From an uncultured Flavobacteriales bacterium (lineage in GTDB: Bacteria; Bacteroidota; Bacteroidia; Flavobacteriales; Weeksellaceae): DNA of 27,838 bases. This document shows, one piece after another, positions 14,630 to 23,448 of the stretch (positions are counted from its first letter, which is position 1; each line of letters starts with the position of its first letter). The position numbers were made by a program, and so were the translations under genes. The notes beneath the pieces are model-generated. The model had not been told where the DNA came from. It ran no database searches and saw only the letters and a program-made list of their open reading frames with translations. Location: NCBI GenBank assembly GCA_937876095.1, contig CALFIE010000057.1, forward strand, positions 1-27,838. Reading direction: 5' to 3'.

Positions 14630-16405
14630 ATGACAATAAAACGTTTATTTGATTTTGCACATAATGCTTTAGAAAAATTCCCTAAAGAAGACTTATTTGT
14701 AACCAAATATCACGGTGAATGGAAAAAAACTTCTACCAAAGAATTCATTAATTTAGGGAATAAGGTTTCTCGTGGTTTGCTAAAATTAGGAATACAATCT
14801 GGCGACAAAATTGCACTTATAACTACTGCTACCAGAACAGAATGGGCAGTTATGGATTTAGGTATTTCACAAATTGGTGCAGTTTCAGTTCCGGTGTATC
14901 CTACGATTACTTCAGATGATTATGAGTTTATTTTCAACAATGCAGAAGTACAATATTGTTTTGTTTCTGACCGAGATTTGCTAGATAAAGTAAAAGCCAT
15001 AAAATCCAATGTTACTACTCTTAAAGGAATTTTCACGTTTGATGATATAGATGGTGCTCCAAATTGGAAAGAAATTCTAGATTTGGGTAACGATCAATCA
15101 CTACAATCACAAGTCGAAGATATTTCTAAAACCATAAATGAAGAAGATTTAGCAACCATCATCTATACTTCTGGTACTACAGGAAAACCAAAAGGTGTGA
15201 TGTTGACTCACCGTAATATTGTGTCTAATGTTTTGGCTTCTAATCCTAGGATTCCTAGAAAAAAAGGATTGGATTACAAAGAAACTCGTGTACTCAGTTT
15301 CTTGCCAATTTGCCATATTTTTGAGCGAATGTTGTTTTACCTTTATCAATTTAACGGATTTTCTATTTATTTTGCCGAAAGCATTGATAAAATGGGAGAA
15401 AACATCAAAGAAGTGAAACCTCACATTATGAGCGTAGTACCGAGATTGATAGAAAAAGTGTACGACAAAATTTATGATAAAGGAATAAGTTCTGGTGGTA
15501 TGAAAGCCAAAATTTTCTTATGGGCATTAAATATCAATAAAGCAAAATCTGGAATCGGAAAACCTAGTTCTCTGAAAGAAATAATAGCCGATAAATTGGT
15601 GTTTTCAAAATGGAGAGAAGGTTTGGGTGGGAATATTCTGACCCTTGTTTCTGGTTCTGCAGCACTTTCTGCACAATTAAATAAAATGTTCCAAAATGCG
15701 GGAATTCCTATTTTGGAAGGTTATGGTCTTACCGAAACTTCGCCTGTAATTTCAGTAAATTCTTTTGAAAGATTAAAGGTAGGAAGCGTAGGTCACGTTT
15801 TGGATAATTTAGACGTAAAAATACAAGACGATGGCGAAATTACTGTAAAAGGACCTTCGGTTTTTGGTGGTTATTTCAAAAATCCTGAACAAACCAAGGA
15901 AACTTTCACCGAAGATGGATTTTTCAAAACGGGAGATATTGGTCATATAGATGAAGAAGGTTATCTGCATATAACCGACCGCAAAAAAGAGATGTTCAAA
16001 ACTTCTGGTGGAAAATATGTTGCACCACAAGTAATCGAAAATTTGGCAAAAGCTTCTAAGTTTATAGAACAAATTATGGTTGTTGGTGATGGCGAAAAAA
16101 TGCCTTGTGCAATAATTCAGCCTGATTTTAATTTTGCTAAACATTGGGCAGAAAGACACCACCTAAACATAGGAACTACACCTGCAGAAATTGCAAAAAG
16201 TCCAGAACTAAAAGCTAGAATTGAGAAAGAAATCGCACACTTGAACACCAATCTTGGGAATTGGGAACAAATCAAAAAAATCGAACTTACTCCCGAAGTT
16301 TGGACCATAGAACAAGGTTTGCTCACTCCTACCCTAAAACTAAAACGTAAAGCAATCAAAGAAAAATACCTCGCATTATACAACAAAATGTATGGTCACG
16401 ATTAA
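14630..16405 (+). CDS. Long-chain fatty acid-CoA ligase (AMP-binding)
   Basis: 591 residues. Activates fatty acids to acyl-CoA through an acyl-adenylate. Motifs: P-loop-like A3 YTSGTTGKPKGVMLTHRN (179-196), the acyl-binding region FLPICHIFERMLFYLY, A5 GYGLTETSP, A7 FKTGDIGHIDEEGYL with the ribose-binding Asp, and hinge/A8 ITDRKKEMFKTSGGKYVAPQ. The length and FLPICHIFER segment fit the long-chain FadD15-like group found across Bacteroidota. It is divergent from the acyl-CoA dehydrogenase across 131 nt; TATTTTTA (14590-14597) is a possible imperfect -7 box. Single gene ending in a bidirectional terminator. Confidence 0.93.
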   Translation: MTIKRLFDFAHNALEKFPKEDLFVTKYHGEWKKTSTKEFINLGNKVSRGLLKLGIQSGDKIALITTATRTEWAVMDLGISQIGAVSVPVYPTITSDDYEFIFNNAEVQYCFVSDRDLLDKVKAIKSNVTTLKGIFTFDDIDGAPNWKEILDLGNDQSLQSQVEDISKTINEEDLATIIYTSGTTGKPKGVMLTHRNIVSNVLASNPRIPRKKGLDYKETRVLSFLPICHIFERMLFYLYQFNGFSIYFAESIDKMGENIKEVKPHIMSVVPRLIEKVYDKIYDKGISSGGMKAKIFLWALNINKAKSGIGKPSSLKEIIADKLVFSKWREGLGGNILTLVSGSAALSAQLNKMFQNAGIPILEGYGLTETSPVISVNSFERLKVGSVGHVLDNLDVKIQDDGEITVKGPSVFGGYFKNPEQTKETFTEDGFFKTGDIGHIDEEGYLHITDRKKEMFKTSGGKYVAPQVIENLAKASKFIEQIMVVGDGEKMPCAIIQPDFNFAKHWAERHHLNIGTTPAEIAKSPELKARIEKEIAHLNTNLGNWEQIKKIELTPEVWTIEQGLLTPTLKLKRKAIKEKYLALYNKMYGHD

Positions 16406-16422
16406 TAAAATTATTGAAAAAC

Positions 16423-16452
16423 AAAAAAGACTGCAAATTTGCAGTCTTTTTT
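16423..16452. terminator. Bidirectional intrinsic terminator between convergent genes
   Basis: AAAAAAGACTGCA (16423-16435), loop AATT, TGCAGTCTTTTTT (16440-16452), with T-runs continuing on the plus side. Lies 17 nt after the ligase stop and 28 nt beyond the stop of the converging coiled-coil gene. Confidence 0.9.
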
Positions 16453-16480
16453 TTATAATTTTTATTAAATTTCTAAAAAT

Positions 16481-17260
16481 TTAGAATTTAATGATGTCTT
16501 TCATTTTTTCGTTTTCTTCATTTACCATATCATCATCTACCAATATTTTTCCGCTGTGTTCATCTATGATGATTTTTTTGCGTTGTGCAATTTCCATTTG
16601 TTTTTGTGGCGGAATTGTGAAAAACGAACCTTTCGGAGCACCTCTCTCTAATCCAACTACAGCCAAACCATTTGCAGAACTGGTTCTGATTCTTTGGTAA
16701 GAAGCCAATAATCTCTCATCTATATTGTTGGCAAATTCGCTTGATTTCTCTAGAAGATACTCTTCTTCTTTTTGCGTTTCTGCTACAAGATTTTCTAATT
16801 CTTCTTTTTTGAATTTCAAGTGAGATTTTAAATCCTCAATTTTATTGGTAAGTTCAGTCAACGTTTCATTTTTGTGCTCAATTTTGGCACCGAATTCTTT
16901 AATTCTTTTTTCTGCTAACTGAATTTCTAATTCCTGAAATTCTATTTCTTTACCAAGTGCTTCGAATTCTTTGTTGTTTCGTACGTTGTCTTGTTGAGAT
17001 TTGTACTTATCTATCAAAGATTTAGCATGATTGATGACTTCATTTTTGGTATTGATTTCGTCTTGCTGTTCTTTGATTTCGGCTTGAAATTTTTCTGCTC
17101 TTTTTTCAAGGCCTTCAATTTCAATTTCCAAATCTTCTACTTCAATCGGCAATTCACCTCTTGTATTGCGGATTTCATCTAATCTGGAATCTATGATTTG
17201 TAAGTCATACAATGCTCTTAACTTATCTTCAACAGAGATTTCTACAGTTTTTTTTGTCAT
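16481..17260 (-). CDS. CT398/DUF164-like coiled-coil protein with cysteine-less 'zinc ribbon'
   Basis: 259 residues. Residues about 10-190 are a long antiparallel coiled coil. The C-terminal domain (SYQRIRTSSANGLAVVGLER, PPQKQMEI, RKKIIIDEHSGKILVDDDM) is clearly the C4-type zinc-ribbon domain annotated in this family. However, all four positions expected to be cysteine are replaced: P209, S212, D233 and S236. The fold must therefore be held without zinc, or the zinc role is lost. The family is conserved and often encoded beside Nif3-like proteins; proposed roles (nucleic-acid or protein scaffolding) are not settled. Here it starts 4 nt after the Nif3-like gene, so it is the second gene of that operon. 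Confidence 0.85.
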   Translation of the reverse strand: MTKKTVEISVEDKLRALYDLQIIDSRLDEIRNTRGELPIEVEDLEIEIEGLEKRAEKFQAEIKEQQDEINTKNEVINHAKSLIDKYKSQQDNVRNNKEFEALGKEIEFQELEIQLAEKRIKEFGAKIEHKNETLTELTNKIEDLKSHLKFKKEELENLVAETQKEEEYLLEKSSEFANNIDERLLASYQRIRTSSANGLAVVGLERGAPKGSFFTIPPQKQMEIAQRKKIIIDEHSGKILVDDDMVNEENEKMKDIIKF

Positions 17261-17264
17261 ATTT

Positions 17265-18362
17265 TTATAAAAAATAATTTACAGGGTTGGTTTTCTCGGT
17301 AGATTTTGAGATTGCAAATGTAGTAAAATTTTGTGATAAAATCTCAACTAATTGTTGCATAACAAATTGCTCAGACTCAAAATGTCCCACATCACAAAGT
17401 AAAATTTTGCCTTCTGCTTGAAAAAAATCGTGGTATTTCAGATCTCCACAAATATAGGCATCGCAGTTTTGTGCGATTGCAGCAGGAATTCCAGATGCTC
17501 CACTTCCGCCTAAAAGTCCGACTTTTTTAATTTTTTTACCCGTAAAATTGGAGTGCCTAATTACTTGCAAATGCAATTTATTTTTCAGCAATTCTAAAAA
17601 TTCCGATTCGCTTAACTCAGATTCTAATTCGCCAAATCTACCTAATCCTACAAAATGATTTTCATTTTCTAATTTGGTAATTTGGTAGGCTACTTCTTCG
17701 TAAGGATGTGCCGATTTCATAGCAGCAATGATTTGATTTTTCTTAAAATCTTCAAAAATCACTGAAATCATTTTTTCATCTGCATTTTCACGGATATTGA
17801 TACTTCCAGAATACGGATTTGCACCTTCTTTTGGTCGGAATGTTCCTTTACCCGAAATACTAAAACTGCACTCATCATAAAATCCAATATTTCCTGCACC
17901 TGCAGAAAATAACGCTACTTTGACTTGTTCTGAAAATTCAGTAGGTACATAAACTGACAAGTAACAGAGATTGTTTTTCTTTGGGAGTAGAATTTTCTGA
18001 TTTTTGAGTCCTAATTCATTGGCAATTCTGAAATTAACCCCAAAAAAATCATTATCAAACGCTGTATGAATCGCATAAATTGCAATTTTGTTTTCTAGGG
18101 CTTTTATGATGGAACGTTCTACATAATTTTTGCCAGTAATACTTTTCAGTCCAGAAAAAATAATGGGGTGAAATGCAACTACTAGATTTAGTTTTTTAGA
18201 AATAGCTTCGTCTATCACGTTTTCTAAAGCATCGTGACAAACCAAAATTCCTGAAATTTTGGTTTCTGGATTTCCGCAAAGTAACCCTACATTATCAAAA
18301 TCTTCGGCTTGTTTTATGGTAAATAATGTATTTGCTATTTCGGTGAATTGTCTAATTTTCAT
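17265..18362 (-). CDS. Nif3-like dinuclear metal center protein (YqfO/YbgI family)
   Basis: 365 residues from the ATG at 18362-18360. A longer in-frame reading to 18443 runs through a repetitive palindrome and is rejected. N- and C-terminal Nif3 halves are visible: FDNVGLLCGNPE, VAFHPIIFSGLKSITGKNYVE, IYAIHTAFDN at the N side, and GGSGASGI, DAYICGDLKYHDF, LCDVGHFESE at the C side. The His, Asp and Glu residues of these motifs bind the two metals. The middle (about 125-235) is the inserted PII-like domain found in YqfO-type members. The family forms hexameric rings; its reaction is debated (GTP cyclohydrolase 1 type 2 is a common but doubtful label). The operon partner is the coiled-coil gene 4 nt downstream. 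Confidence 0.92.
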   Translation of the reverse strand: MKIRQFTEIANTLFTIKQAEDFDNVGLLCGNPETKISGILVCHDALENVIDEAISKKLNLVVAFHPIIFSGLKSITGKNYVERSIIKALENKIAIYAIHTAFDNDFFGVNFRIANELGLKNQKILLPKKNNLCYLSVYVPTEFSEQVKVALFSAGAGNIGFYDECSFSISGKGTFRPKEGANPYSGSINIRENADEKMISVIFEDFKKNQIIAAMKSAHPYEEVAYQITKLENENHFVGLGRFGELESELSESEFLELLKNKLHLQVIRHSNFTGKKIKKVGLLGGSGASGIPAAIAQNCDAYICGDLKYHDFFQAEGKILLCDVGHFESEQFVMQQLVEILSQNFTTFAISKSTEKTNPVNYFL

Positions 18363-18395
18363 ACTGTTACTTCGGTTTCTACTGATGACAAAATT

Positions 18396-18476
18396 GCAGC
18401 CCGACTGAAGTGGAACTCTTTTTTGCGGAGCATTGCGGAGCAAAAAAAGTGGGAAAGGAAGGCGGAAATTGCTGCC
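18396..18476. repeat. GC-rich imperfect palindromic intergenic element
   Basis: Outer arms GCAGC (18396-18400) and GCTGC (18471-18475); inner arms CTTTTTTGC (18418-18426) and GCAAAAAAAG (18440-18449) around a loop containing two GCGGAGC words. Its composition differs sharply from the AT-rich flanks. I recall very similar sequences dispersed between genes in Flavobacteriia genomes, so it is probably a repeated extragenic palindrome. It lies in the leader of the Nif3 operon, between the -7 box and the ATG. Confidence 0.65.
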
Positions 18477-18500
18477 ATAAAAAAATAATTAATATTTTAC

Positions 18501-18508
18501 CAAAGGTA
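18501..18508 (-). promoter_or_regulatory. -7 promoter box for the Nif3 operon
   Basis: TACCTTTG on the minus strand, an exact TAnnTTTG match, inside a small dyad TTTACC-AAA-GGTAAA (18496-18510). The leader to the ATG at 18362 would be about 130 nt and would contain the GC-rich palindrome. Confidence 0.45.
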
Positions 18509-18562
18509 AAGTTTTCTGTTTTATGAAATAAAATTTTTAATATAATTTTGTATATAAAATTG

Positions 18563-18598
18563 CAAAAAAACACCTTCCACAAAAAATAGAAGGTGTTT
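18563..18598 (-). terminator. Intrinsic terminator of the efflux operon
   Basis: Minus strand: AAACACCTTC (18598-18589), 11-nt loop, GAAGGTGTTT (18577-18568), then T-run to 18563. It follows the RND pump gene stop by 23 nt. Confidence 0.88.
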
Positions 18599-18621
18599 AC
18601 AATTAACTACTAAAAAATAAA

Positions 18622-21600
18622 CTATGTTGTGGCTAATTCATCAGATTCTGCCAATTTTTCTAATTTTCTTTTTCTTCGGTTAATTTTCCATTTGCTTACC
18701 ATATAGAACATGACAGGAACCATAATAAGCGTAAGGAAAGTTGCGAAAGACAACCCGAAAATGATGGTCCAAGCAAGTGGTCCCCAAAATGCAACATTGT
18801 CTCCACCTAGAGAAAAATGTGGATTCAGTGTGGTAAGGAACGATGCAATATCGAAATTGAGACCAATTGCAAGTGGAATTAATCCCAAAATTGCAGTAGT
18901 TGCAGTTAAAATTACCGGTCTTAAACGTTCTTTACCTGATTCTATGATGACGCCTTTCACTTCTTCTAAGGTTAAATCATCGTGTGTTTCTACACCTTTT
19001 TCGGCAATCAATTCATCTAATTTCAGTACAAAAAAGTCCATCAAAACGATTCCGTTTTTCACGACAACTCCTGCAAGAGAGATAATTCCCATCATTGTCA
19101 TTAATATAACGAAGTTCATCCCAAAAATAGATAAGCCAAGAAATACTCCTGAAAAACTGAGGAGAATGGTGGTCATAATAATCACCGTTTTGGAAATGGA
19201 ATTGAATTGAAATACAATAATACCTGTAACTGCAGACATTGCAAGGAACAATGCCAATAATAGGAAACTCATATTTTTGCCTTGTTCTTCTTGTTCCCCA
19301 CCAAATTTGTAGGTGATACCAACTGGAGTTTTATAATTCTGAAGAGAATTTTTAATTTTCCCAACAATTTCGTTGGCATTTGCACCTTTCAGAATATTAG
19401 AATAAATCATAATGGTTCTGGTATTGTCTTTTCTCTTGATTTTGTTGAAGGTTTTTTCTTCTTTCATCGTAGCAAAAGTAGACATAGGAACGAGCACTGT
19501 TCCAGTTGGTCCAGCCAAAGTAATCGGTTGATTGAACAATACCGATGTATTTCTACGCTGATCTTGTTGTAATCTTTCGGTGATATCGTAATCGTCTTTG
19601 GTGTCTTTGAAGGTTGAAATATTTTGACCAAACAAAGCTCTACGAAGTGTAATTCCTGTATAAGCGGTAGAAACACCTAAATTTCCTGCGGTTTCTCTAT
19701 TGATATCTATGATGAGTTCTGGATTTTCTTTGTTGATATCGGTTTGTAGTTTTTCAATTCCAGAAATATTTTGACTGTTGATGTAGGAAATCATATTTTG
19801 AGATTCGGCGAGCAAATCATCATAATTATCACCCCTCATTTCAATAGAAATAGGATAACCAACTGGTGGTCCGTTTTGGTTTCTTTCTACGGTAGTTATC
19901 AATCCTGGGATTTTTGGAACTGATTTTCTTACTTCTTCAATTACATCAGAGGATTTTACACCACGTCTTTTTGCAAAATCTACAAAATTGATGGTAATTT
20001 TTGATTTGAAAGGCGTTTCTGCGGCAGAACCTGCATCTACATTGGGATTGGTTGCACCTTTTCCAACTTGCGTAATCATACTCTCTATCATATAATTTTT
20101 GCCATCCTGATCTTTGTATTTGTCCAAAGCTCGCATCACTGCTGATTCTACCAATTTGGTTGATTGGTTGGTTTTACCTATGTCTGTTCCTTGTGGATAT
20201 TCCATATACACAAATGCTTGCTTTGGCATTGTATCTGGGAAGAAAAGTACTTTGGAACGGCCAATTCCCATCATAACTCCAAAAATTACAAAAGAAAATA
20301 ATAGAATCCCGAAAACACCAAAAAGTGCTCTACGTGGTTTTTTACCTTCTAATAAATTTTTGAGGAAATTTTGGTATTTTTTAGCCAAATTTGGGAAAAA
20401 AGTATATTGGAAATGCTCAATCTTATCGTGAAAGAAATTCTTGTACAACCAAATTGCTAAGATTGCTAAAACTGAAAGTGTAGTTACGGCTAAGAAATAA
20501 GGAATACCTGTAACCAATCTCAAAATTCCGAAAACTAAGGCTAAACAAACGAAAATAATGGTGTATTTTTTGGCTTGTTGTGTGCTGAGATTTTTATTAT
20601 CCAATGTCATTCCACCACCTGTCATAGCAGCATTTATGACTAATGCTACGAAAAGTGAAGCCGACAATGTTACCGAAATCGTAATTGGGAAATATTTCAT
20701 AAACTGTCCCATCATTCCTGGCCAAAGCAACATTGGTAAAAATGCAAAAATGGTAGTCAAAGTTGAAGTAATTACCGGAAATGCAATTTCACCAATCCCG
20801 TATTTAGAAGCTAATCTTCGTGGTAAACCACGTTCCATATTAGCATAAACGTTGTCTACAACAACAATTCCGTCATCTACCAACATACCAAGTCCCATTA
20901 CCATTGCGAAAAGTACCATAGTATTAAGCGTAACACCAAATGCACTCAGAATTGCAAAAGCAATGAGCATAGAAAGTGGAATTGCGGTACCTACGAAAAG
21001 TGCGTTTTTCATTCCCATAGAAAAACTGAGAACTCCCATTACCAAAAGAATTCCTATGATAATGTGATTTGCCAATTCGTTTACCTGATGTTCTACTTGT
21101 TCTGATTGGTCAGAAGTTTCGGTAACTACCAAATCTTTTGGGAGATATGTTTCTTTGGCTTTTTCAATTTTTTCGCGAGCTTGTTCTATAGCAGTGATCA
21201 TATTGGTTCCTGCTCTTTTCTTTAAATTAAGCATCACCACATCTTGCCCAGATTCTCTTGCGTAAGTTGTTTTTTCTTTCTCTTTAAAGGAAACCGTTGC
21301 AATATCACTGATTTTCACGCCTGGTTTCACCATAAAACTGTTGAGATCATTAGGTGATGTAATTTGTCCTTTGATTCTTACATTGGTTCTATTGCCTTCA
21401 TTAATGAGATTTCCACCTGAAATGGTAATGTTTTCATTTTTCACCGAATTAATTACTTGGTCGAAACTTACACCAGTTGCATTCATTTTAAATAAATCTA
21501 GTGCAATTTCAACTTCGGAATCGTCTACACCAACTAATGTTGCTTCTTTGATTTCTGGGATATCTTCTAGATCGTCTTGAAGTTCTTCCGCATAGTTTTT

Positions 21601-22107
21601 CAGGGTTTGTTTTGGGTAATTTCCTTTAACATTTACATTCAAAATTGGGAATTCTTCAGAAATATTGAGATCAAAAACATTGGGATCTACTTTGGAACCG
21701 GAGTCCATATTTGGCCAGTTTTGGTTGCCTTTTGCTTCGTCAACTTTGTCTTTTATACGTTGTTTTGCAACTTCTATAGACAATTTCGAGTTGAATTCTA
21801 CAATTATTAAACTATAATCTTGAAATGAATTAGAGGTGACTTTGTCTACACCCGAAACATTTTTGAATTTGTCTTCTAACTCTTTGGTAATGAGTTTTTC
21901 TACGTCTTCTGCAGAATTTCCTGGATAAATTGAAGAAATATAGATATTGTTTTGCTTGATTTCTGGGAAACTTTCTCTCGGCATCGAAATAAATGCTGAA
22001 ATCCCTAAAACCAAAATGATAAATACAAGTACATAGACCGTAGTTCTGTTATCTACAGCCCAACTCGAGAAAAAAGATTCTTTTTGATGATGATTATTTT
22101 GATTCAT
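18622..22107 (-). CDS. RND efflux transporter permease (AcrB/HAE family)
   Basis: 1161 residues. Inner-membrane proton-driven pump of a tripartite efflux system. It shows the RND plan: TM1 (about 23-42), a large porter/docking loop, TM2-6 (about 345-495), a second large loop and TM8-12. The proton-relay pair D411-D412 is in GMLVDDGIVVVDNV (TM4), and K1017 in VVVKNGIVLMDFF (TM10) matches the essential lysine of AcrB. Both argue for drug/organic-solute (HAE) rather than metal efflux. An unusual feature is two extra hydrophobic segments (about 513-556) between TM6 and TM7, predicting 14 rather than 12 helices. It is the last gene of the tetR-tolC-MFP-RND operon, 47 nt after the adaptor gene; that spacer holds short repeats. 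Substrate unknown. Confidence 0.94.
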   Translation of the reverse strand: MNQNNHHQKESFFSSWAVDNRTTVYVLVFIILVLGISAFISMPRESFPEIKQNNIYISSIYPGNSAEDVEKLITKELEDKFKNVSGVDKVTSNSFQDYSLIIVEFNSKLSIEVAKQRIKDKVDEAKGNQNWPNMDSGSKVDPNVFDLNISEEFPILNVNVKGNYPKQTLKNYAEELQDDLEDIPEIKEATLVGVDDSEVEIALDLFKMNATGVSFDQVINSVKNENITISGGNLINEGNRTNVRIKGQITSPNDLNSFMVKPGVKISDIATVSFKEKEKTTYARESGQDVVMLNLKKRAGTNMITAIEQAREKIEKAKETYLPKDLVVTETSDQSEQVEHQVNELANHIIIGILLVMGVLSFSMGMKNALFVGTAIPLSMLIAFAILSAFGVTLNTMVLFAMVMGLGMLVDDGIVVVDNVYANMERGLPRRLASKYGIGEIAFPVITSTLTTIFAFLPMLLWPGMMGQFMKYFPITISVTLSASLFVALVINAAMTGGGMTLDNKNLSTQQAKKYTIIFVCLALVFGILRLVTGIPYFLAVTTLSVLAILAIWLYKNFFHDKIEHFQYTFFPNLAKKYQNFLKNLLEGKKPRRALFGVFGILLFSFVIFGVMMGIGRSKVLFFPDTMPKQAFVYMEYPQGTDIGKTNQSTKLVESAVMRALDKYKDQDGKNYMIESMITQVGKGATNPNVDAGSAAETPFKSKITINFVDFAKRRGVKSSDVIEEVRKSVPKIPGLITTVERNQNGPPVGYPISIEMRGDNYDDLLAESQNMISYINSQNISGIEKLQTDINKENPELIIDINRETAGNLGVSTAYTGITLRRALFGQNISTFKDTKDDYDITERLQQDQRRNTSVLFNQPITLAGPTGTVLVPMSTFATMKEEKTFNKIKRKDNTRTIMIYSNILKGANANEIVGKIKNSLQNYKTPVGITYKFGGEQEEQGKNMSFLLLALFLAMSAVTGIIVFQFNSISKTVIIMTTILLSFSGVFLGLSIFGMNFVILMTMMGIISLAGVVVKNGIVLMDFFVLKLDELIAEKGVETHDDLTLEEVKGVIIESGKERLRPVILTATTAILGLIPLAIGLNFDIASFLTTLNPHFSLGGDNVAFWGPLAWTIIFGLSFATFLTLIMVPVMFYMVSKWKINRRKRKLEKLAESDELATT

Positions 22108-22114
22108 AAAAATG

Positions 22115-22143
22115 GGTTCAAAGTTTAAGTTTAGGGTTCAAAA
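22115..22143. repeat. Short-word repeat between adaptor and pump genes
   Basis: GGTTCAAA, GTTTAAG, TTTAGG, GGTTCAAA: two copies of GGTTCAAA flanking related 6-7-nt words. They fill the 47-nt spacer inside the efflux operon and resemble the other 7-nt-period repeats of the window in style and location. Confidence 0.5.
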
Positions 22144-22154
22144 TGTAATTTCAA

Positions 22155-23411
22155 TTATTTAGAAATTTTCACTTTTTGTCCGTCTGAAAGATTTTTAGAA
22201 CCATCTGTAATCACCAAATCACCTTGTTTGAGACCAGTGGTAATTTCTATGCTGTTTTCAGATTTTTCGCCTTCTTGTACGAAAACTTTTTTAGCTACTG
22301 CATTTTCGCCTTTCACTTGTGTTGCTATGAAAACATACGTTCTGTGCGCTGCATCTTCATATATATATTGTGATGGAATTTGCAAAGAATTTGGATTGAT
22401 GTAATCTGCAATTTTTAGTTTTGCTAAGAGATTTGGTTTTATAATACCACCTTCGTTTGTCACAGGAATTTGCACATTGAAAGTTCTATTAGCAGGATTA
22501 ATGTAATTCCCAACCAATCTCACCGAAGAATTCACGGTTTTATTCAGCGTCGGGAAAAACACTTCAACCGATGAACCTTGTTTTACTTTTGCCAAATACG
22601 ATTCTGGGACATTGGCATCTACACGCATAGTTCCTAGAGAAATCAACCTTAGAATGGTAGTTGGTGGTGCCATAGAAACAATTTGCCCAGATTGTGTAGT
22701 TATGTGATCTACTACTCCACTGAAAGGTGCAATAATTGAAGTTTTCGCCAAAGTTGCACGAACTGCATTTGCAGCTTTTTGAGTGGCTGCAACTTGGTTT
22801 CTAGATGCTAATATTTGGTTAAGAGAAGCTTCGTAATTCGTTTTTGTTTGTAAATACTGAAATTCTGAACCAATTTTTTGTTTCCAAAGTGCCGATTGTT
22901 TTTCGTAAACAATTTTCATCAGATTGGCACTCGCTTGTAATTGTTGTAATTGTGCATTAGCTGCGGCAACTTGTATTTGCGCTTGTTTGTATTGGTCTTG
23001 CAAACCACCATCTGACACTTTACCAATGACTTGACCGCGAGAAACGTGTTGTCCTTCTTTTACAAAAAGCGTTAAAATACCACTGAATTGTGGTGTAATG
23101 GTTATGTCTTGGTCTGTAGTTACATTCCCTTGAATTTCGATATTATGTACAAAATTGGTTGGCTGCATAACCAAAGTAGAAACAGTACCTGTTTCAGCAG
23201 ATGTAACACCTAAAGTACTGAGATTGGCATCTATTTGCGACATCACATTGTTTATGCTGTCTAGTTTTGCTTTTTGTCTTTCTTTGTACGCTTGCAAACC
23301 TTTAACATCTTTATTTTTAATTAAAGTATCTAATTTTTGATCGGTAGAAGCATCTTTTTTACAAGATACCAAGCTAAGTGCAATGAATAGTGGTATATAT
23401 AATTTTTTCAT
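22155..23411 (-). CDS. RND efflux periplasmic adaptor (membrane fusion protein), lipoprotein
   Basis: 418 residues from the ATG at 23411; an upstream TTG (23426) is rejected because MKKLYIPLFIALSLVSC is a complete lipoprotein signal with lipobox SLVSC. The order is that of HlyD/AcrA adaptors: a short helical N-terminal region (DTLIKNKDVKGLQAYKERQK), first half of the lipoyl domain (ITPQFSGILTLFVKEGQHVSRGQVIGKV), alpha-hairpin (about 135-225; QDQYKQAQIQVAAANAQLQQ), second lipoyl half (SIIAPFSGVVDHITTQSGQIV), then beta-barrel and membrane-proximal domains (VPESYLAKVKQGSSVEVFFP; GLKQGDLVITDG). It links the inner-membrane pump to the outer-membrane channel. 37 nt after the tolC-like gene. Confidence 0.94.
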   Translation of the reverse strand: MKKLYIPLFIALSLVSCKKDASTDQKLDTLIKNKDVKGLQAYKERQKAKLDSINNVMSQIDANLSTLGVTSAETGTVSTLVMQPTNFVHNIEIQGNVTTDQDITITPQFSGILTLFVKEGQHVSRGQVIGKVSDGGLQDQYKQAQIQVAAANAQLQQLQASANLMKIVYEKQSALWKQKIGSEFQYLQTKTNYEASLNQILASRNQVAATQKAANAVRATLAKTSIIAPFSGVVDHITTQSGQIVSMAPPTTILRLISLGTMRVDANVPESYLAKVKQGSSVEVFFPTLNKTVNSSVRLVGNYINPANRTFNVQIPVTNEGGIIKPNLLAKLKIADYINPNSLQIPSQYIYEDAAHRTYVFIATQVKGENAVAKKVFVQEGEKSENSIEITTGLKQGDLVITDGSKNLSDGQKVKISK

Positions 23412-23448
23412 AGGATTATTTTTCAAAATTTTTGGTAAATGAGTTTTT

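Noticed and set aside
18363..18443. 27-residue extension of the Nif3-like protein
   Set aside because: It translates the GC-rich palindrome and has no Nif3 similarity; MKIRQFTEIAN at 18362 is the usual start.
18710..19210. 166-residue plus-strand frame
   Set aside because: Antisense of the RND pump gene, which has intact motifs; the length reflects codon bias of the real gene.
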